Part shown: one piece after another, positions 4,893-7,532 of the stretch
Numbering within the stretch: position 1 is the stretch's first letter
How the letters are laid out: each line of letters starts with the position of its first letter
NCBI GenBank assembly: GCA_021199595.1
Contig: JAJQHT010000047.1
Location: 1-7,532 of the forward strand
DNA length: 7,532 bases
Reading direction: 5' to 3'
Origin: Oscillospiraceae bacterium
GTDB lineage: Bacteria > Bacillota > Clostridia > Oscillospirales > Oscillospiraceae
Translations under genes and position numbers: made by a program
The notes under the pieces: model-generated
Told to the model about the DNA's origin: nothing
Database searches by the model: none
Seen by the model: only the letters and a program-made list of their open reading frames with translations

Positions 4893-5912
4893 ATGAAAAC
4901 CATGCTTTTGGGCCAGACAAACCTTCTGGTGACAAAAACCGCCTTCGGGGCGCTGCCTATCCAGCGGCGGGAGCGGGACGAGGCTGTCCGTATCCTTCGG
5001 CGGGCGTATGAGGGCGGCATCCGCTTCTTTGACACTGCGAATATGTATACAGACTCCGAGGAAAAGATTGGCGCGGCCCTGGGGGACGTGCGGGAGGACA
5101 TCGTCATCTCCACCAAGAGTATGGCCAGGGATTATGACACTACGCTCCAGCACATACAGCTATCTCTGGAACGGATGCGGACGGATTACATCGACCTGTT
5201 CCAGTTCCACCAGGTCTCCGGCTGGGACGAGCTGGACGGCCCGTATGAGGCGGCGCTGGAGGCAAAGCGCCGGGGCTATATCCGCCACATCGGGGCCACC
5301 AGCCACAGCCTGCGCTTCGCCATGGAGATGGTGGAGTCCGGTAAGTTTGAGACCATGCAGTACCCGTACAGCTATCTCTCCAGCCCGGAGGAGCTTCAGC
5401 TTGTCCAGCGCTGCCGGGAGAAAAACATGGGCTTTATCGCCATGAAGGCCCTGGCGGGCGGCCTGCTCACAAACGCCAGAGCCGTATACGCCTTCATGTC
5501 CCAGCAGGATGGAGTGGTTCCCATCTATGGCATTCAGACCATGGAGGAGCTGGAGCAGTGGCTTGCCCTGTCGGAGGCGGAGCCGCCTCTGGATGAGGAG
5601 GCCCAGGCTGTCATCGACGCCGACCGGGCGGCCCTTTCCGGACAGTTCTGCCGCAGCTGCGGCTACTGTATGCCCTGCCCCCAGGGCATTGAGATACGCA
5701 ACTGCGCCCGCATGGATATGCTCATCCGCCGCAGTCCGTGGCAGCCATACTTCACCCCGGAATGGCAGGAAAAAATGAACAAGATAAACGACTGCATAGA
5801 CTGTGGCCGGTGCCGCGCCCGGTGTCCCTATCACCTGGACACCCCGAAGGTGCTGAAATATATGCTGGCCGACTACTGGCAGTTCTACGAGGAGCACAAG
5901 GATGCACTGTAA
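4893..5912 (+). CDS. Aldo/keto reductase fused to a C-terminal iron-sulfur (ferredoxin-like) domain
   Basis: This 339-residue cytoplasmic protein has an AKR (beta/alpha)8 barrel over about residues 1-245 and a Cys-rich tail. The AKR catalytic tetrad is visible: Asp47 and Tyr52 in Phe-Phe-Asp-Thr-Ala-Asn-Met-Tyr, Lys75 in Ser-Thr-Lys-Ser, and His106 in Phe-Gln-Phe-His. The tail has two Cys groups, Cys253/256/259/262-Pro and Cys301/304/307/311-Pro, enough to bind two [4Fe-4S] clusters, as in the ferredoxin-containing AKRs of anaerobes. These are predicted to move electrons between a nicotinamide and an Fe-S or flavin partner; the physiological substrate is unknown. ATG 4893 follows GAGGTGA at a good distance. 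It is the first gene of an operon whose next start (apbE, 5902) lies inside its end, an 11-nt overlap. Confidence 0.93.
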   Translation: MKTMLLGQTNLLVTKTAFGALPIQRRERDEAVRILRRAYEGGIRFFDTANMYTDSEEKIGAALGDVREDIVISTKSMARDYDTTLQHIQLSLERMRTDYIDLFQFHQVSGWDELDGPYEAALEAKRRGYIRHIGATSHSLRFAMEMVESGKFETMQYPYSYLSSPEELQLVQRCREKNMGFIAMKALAGGLLTNARAVYAFMSQQDGVVPIYGIQTMEELEQWLALSEAEPPLDEEAQAVIDADRAALSGQFCRSCGYCMPCPQGIEIRNCARMDMLIRRSPWQPYFTPEWQEKMNKINDCIDCGRCRARCPYHLDTPKVLKYMLADYWQFYEEHKDAL

Positions 5913-6951
5913 AAAGCTGACGCCGCTGCTGCTGGCGATCCTTATATTTATTATGTTAACCTCATGCGCCGCCGCAGCGAAGGATTCCGCCTCAAACGAT
6001 GAGAAATATCAAAAGCAGGTTTACGCCATGGACACGGTGATGATTCTCACCGCCTACGGCGAAAATGCCGAGGAAGCCCTAGAGGAAGCGGAGGAGGCCA
6101 TTTTGTCTCTGGAATCTGACCTTGACCCGGAGACAGAGGACGGCTCCGTCTATGCGCTGAACCAAAACGCTGGTACGGCCGTTGCGGTGTCCGAGGATTG
6201 CATGAATATTATGTCTACTACTCTGGCTGTGTTCCAGGAGACCGGCGGGGCGCTCGACCCGGGGCTGTATCCCATCATCAAGGCATGGGGCTTTATCTCG
6301 GGAGAGTACCGGGTGCCGTCCCAGGAGGAGCTTGACGTTCTTTTGGCGCAGATGGACACTGCCTCCATTCAGCTGGATGAGGAGAGCATGACTGTTACGC
6401 TCCCGGCGGGGATGGAGGTCTCCTTTGGTGCGGCGGCCAAGGGCTATACCGCCCAAAAGGTGCTGGACATTATGGCGGAGGCCGGGGTGGAAAGCGCCAT
6501 CGTCTCCCTGGGAGGAAACGTGCAGACCCTGGGGGACACGAAGCCGGACGGCTCACAATGGACGGTGGCTGTCATCGACCCCAACGACACCGGCTCCTAT
6601 GTGGGGCTGCTGCATACCGGCCAGACGGCGGTTGTCACCTCTGGCGGCTATCAGCGGTATTTTGAAGAGGACGGCGTGACGTATATCCATATTCTGAATC
6701 CTGAGACCGGCTGTCCTGTGGACAACGACCTGCTTTCCATGACGGTCGTCACGAGCGACGGAACGAGAGCCGATGCGCTGTCCACCGCTCTTTTCGTTCT
6801 GGGAAGCGAGGGGGCGCTGGAGTACGCGGAGAGTCATGAGGACGTGGAGCTTGTCATCATCACAAAGGACAACCGCGTCGTCGTCACCGCCGGGCTGGCA
6901 GACTGCTTTTCCGAGTCCGGGGAGGGCTATACCTATGAATACCTTGGATAA
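5902..6951 (+). CDS. apbE: FAD:protein FMN transferase, lipoprotein (ApbE family)
   Basis: This enzyme of 349 residues takes FMN from FAD and attaches it covalently to a Thr/Ser of target flavoproteins outside the membrane. The N-terminus is a lipoprotein signal peptide (basic start, hydrophobic 8-19, lipobox Leu19-Thr-Ser-Cys22), so it should be anchored on the outer face of the cytoplasmic membrane. Family motifs seen are Ala-Met-Asp-Thr-Val (42-46), Gly-Ala-Ala-Ala-Lys-Gly-Tyr (176-182), Ser-Leu-Gly-Gly-Asn (202-206), Ser-Gly-Gly-Tyr-x-Arg-Tyr-Phe (247-254), His-Ile-Leu-Asn-Pro-x-Thr-Gly (263-270), and Ala-Asp-Ala-Leu-Ser-Thr with the metal-binding Asp291 and Thr295. The length is normal. 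No target (RnfG/NqrC-like FMN domain or Fe-S flavoprotein) is in the window, so the substrate is encoded elsewhere. It overlaps the reductase by 11 nt and the glycosylase by 17 nt. Confidence 0.95.
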   Translation: MHCKKLTPLLLAILIFIMLTSCAAAAKDSASNDEKYQKQVYAMDTVMILTAYGENAEEALEEAEEAILSLESDLDPETEDGSVYALNQNAGTAVAVSEDCMNIMSTTLAVFQETGGALDPGLYPIIKAWGFISGEYRVPSQEELDVLLAQMDTASIQLDEESMTVTLPAGMEVSFGAAAKGYTAQKVLDIMAEAGVESAIVSLGGNVQTLGDTKPDGSQWTVAVIDPNDTGSYVGLLHTGQTAVVTSGGYQRYFEEDGVTYIHILNPETGCPVDNDLLSMTVVTSDGTRADALSTALFVLGSEGALEYAESHEDVELVIITKDNRVVVTAGLADCFSESGEGYTYEYLG

Positions 6952-7423
6952 AAACGCTCCGGAGGCGGCAAAAGAGCTGATAGGGCAGATGCTTTTGCGC
7001 CGCTTGCCGGACGGACAGATACTGCGGGTGCGGATAACGGAGACGGAAGCGTATTTCGGCGAGGCTGACACCGCCTGCCATGCCCACAAGGGCCGGACAA
7101 AGCGAACGGAGATATTATACCGCCCGGCGGGAACCATCTATGTGTATCTGTGCTACGGCATCCACTGGATGCTGAATCTTGTCACCGGCCCGGAGAATAT
7201 GCCCCAGGCGGTGCTGATTCGGGGCGTAGACGATGTTTTCGGCCCCGGACGAGTAACAAAGCGGCTGGCCATAGATGGCAGTCTCAATGGAAAAATGCTG
7301 GGAGACGATCTGGCCCTGGCATCAGACGGCTTTGCGCCGCAAATCACCGCCTCGCCCCGCGTTGGCATAGGCTATGCCTCCCCGGAGGATCAGGCTCGGC
7401 TGTGGAGGTTCACTGCCACATGA
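6935..7423 (+). CDS. DNA-3-methyladenine glycosylase (AAG/MPG family), compact form
   Basis: This monofunctional base-excision repair enzyme cleaves alkylated purines such as 3-methyladenine from DNA. The 162-residue product keeps the AAG core: Thr-Glu-Thr-Glu38-Ala-Tyr40 (Glu38 activates water; Tyr40 and His49 line the base pocket), Arg-Pro-Ala-Gly-Thr-Ile-Tyr-Val-Tyr-x-x-Tyr-Gly (63-75), Asn81, Arg96, and Gly-Pro-Gly-Arg (103-106). Compared with the usual length of about 190-200, the segment between Arg96 and the Gly-Pro-Gly motif is about 20-30 residues shorter, which removes a loop without breaking the frame. ATG 6935 was chosen because GGAGG (6921-6925) lies 9 nt upstream; the same frame is open further upstream only by chance inside apbE. 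It overlaps apbE by 17 nt and the next gene by 4 nt, so all are probably co-translated. Confidence 0.9.
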   Translation: MNTLDKNAPEAAKELIGQMLLRRLPDGQILRVRITETEAYFGEADTACHAHKGRTKRTEILYRPAGTIYVYLCYGIHWMLNLVTGPENMPQAVLIRGVDDVFGPGRVTKRLAIDGSLNGKMLGDDLALASDGFAPQITASPRVGIGYASPEDQARLWRFTAT

Positions 7424-7532
7424 CCTGTTCAATATGCCCACGTGCGTGCGGCGCGGAGCGGGAAAAGGGACATCCTGGCTTCTGTGCCATGGGGATAAAC
7501 CCTGTCGTCGCCCGGGCCGCGCCCCATTATTG
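7420..7532 (+). CDS. Radical SAM protein, PflA/PflX-like (partial, N-terminus)
   Basis: Only the first 37 codons are in the window. The start overlaps the glycosylase stop by four bases (ATGA), with GGAGG at 7404-7408 upstream. The N-terminus carries Cys3-x-x-Cys6-Pro-Arg-x-Cys10 and Cys22, followed by Val-Ala-Arg-Ala-Ala-Pro-His-Tyr. This is the signature opening of the uncharacterised radical SAM family related to pyruvate formate-lyase activating enzyme (COG1313 type); the SAM-cluster CxxxCxxC would lie past the window end. The leading cysteines probably bind an extra metal or Fe-S site. The function of this family is not settled; here it sits in an operon with a ferredoxin-type reductase and a flavin transferase. 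Confidence 0.85.
   Translation, partial: MTCSICPRACGAEREKGHPGFCAMGINPVVARAAPHY

Noticed and set aside
5160..5897. A 245-codon - strand frame opposite the aldo/keto reductase
   Set aside because: Shadow of the reductase; no motif, and the codon pattern follows the opposite strand.

Overview
The window looks like chromosome of a GC-rich Firmicute of the class Clostridia, most like the Oscillospiraceae (Flavonifractor/Lawsonibacter type). This is inferred from GC-rich coding DNA with AT-rich promoters, strong AGGAGG-type ribosome binding sites, anaerobe-type iron-sulfur enzymes, and a lantibiotic-type ABC transporter/kinase module. No phage, IS, CRISPR or integrase gene is visible.

Layout. (1) Positions 1-1949, + strand: the tail of an ABC transporter ATPase, its six-helix permease, and a short one-helix sensor histidine kinase. 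They are tightly packed or overlapping and form an antimicrobial-peptide sensing and export type module whose response regulator probably lies upstream of the window. (2) 1958-3298, - strand: a CCA-adding tRNA nucleotidyltransferase with an HD domain, convergent with the kinase and only 8 nt from it. (3) 3439-3846, + strand: a DtxR/MntR-family metal-dependent repressor with an imperfect palindrome over its promoter and an intrinsic terminator behind it. (4) 3975-4375, - strand: a small coiled-coil gene ending at a two-way terminator. Its well-placed start and Shine-Dalgarno lie in a different frame from the coiled coil, with an A7 run at the junction. (5) 4376-4721: an AT-rich gene-free stretch with two conspicuous inverted repeats. 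(6) 4722-4798, - strand: tRNA-Arg(CCG) with an encoded CCA and a near-consensus promoter. (7) 4893-7532, + strand: an overlapping operon of ferredoxin-fused aldo/keto reductase, ApbE flavin transferase lipoprotein, 3-methyladenine DNA glycosylase and the start of a PflA-like radical SAM protein, which is cut by the window end.

How it fits together. The first module is probably a self-contained stress-response transporter. The last operon combines electron-transfer enzymes (Fe-S reductase, flavinylation, radical SAM) with a base-excision repair glycosylase, co-translated through overlaps of 11, 17 and 4 nt. The tRNA-Arg and operon promoters are back to back and share DNA. The strongest oddity is the frame-broken coiled-coil gene at 4035-4375. 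No complete new system is evident; the points worth a second look are that frame junction, the mixed metal site of the repressor, the hairpin behind the tRNA, and the functionally mixed operon.
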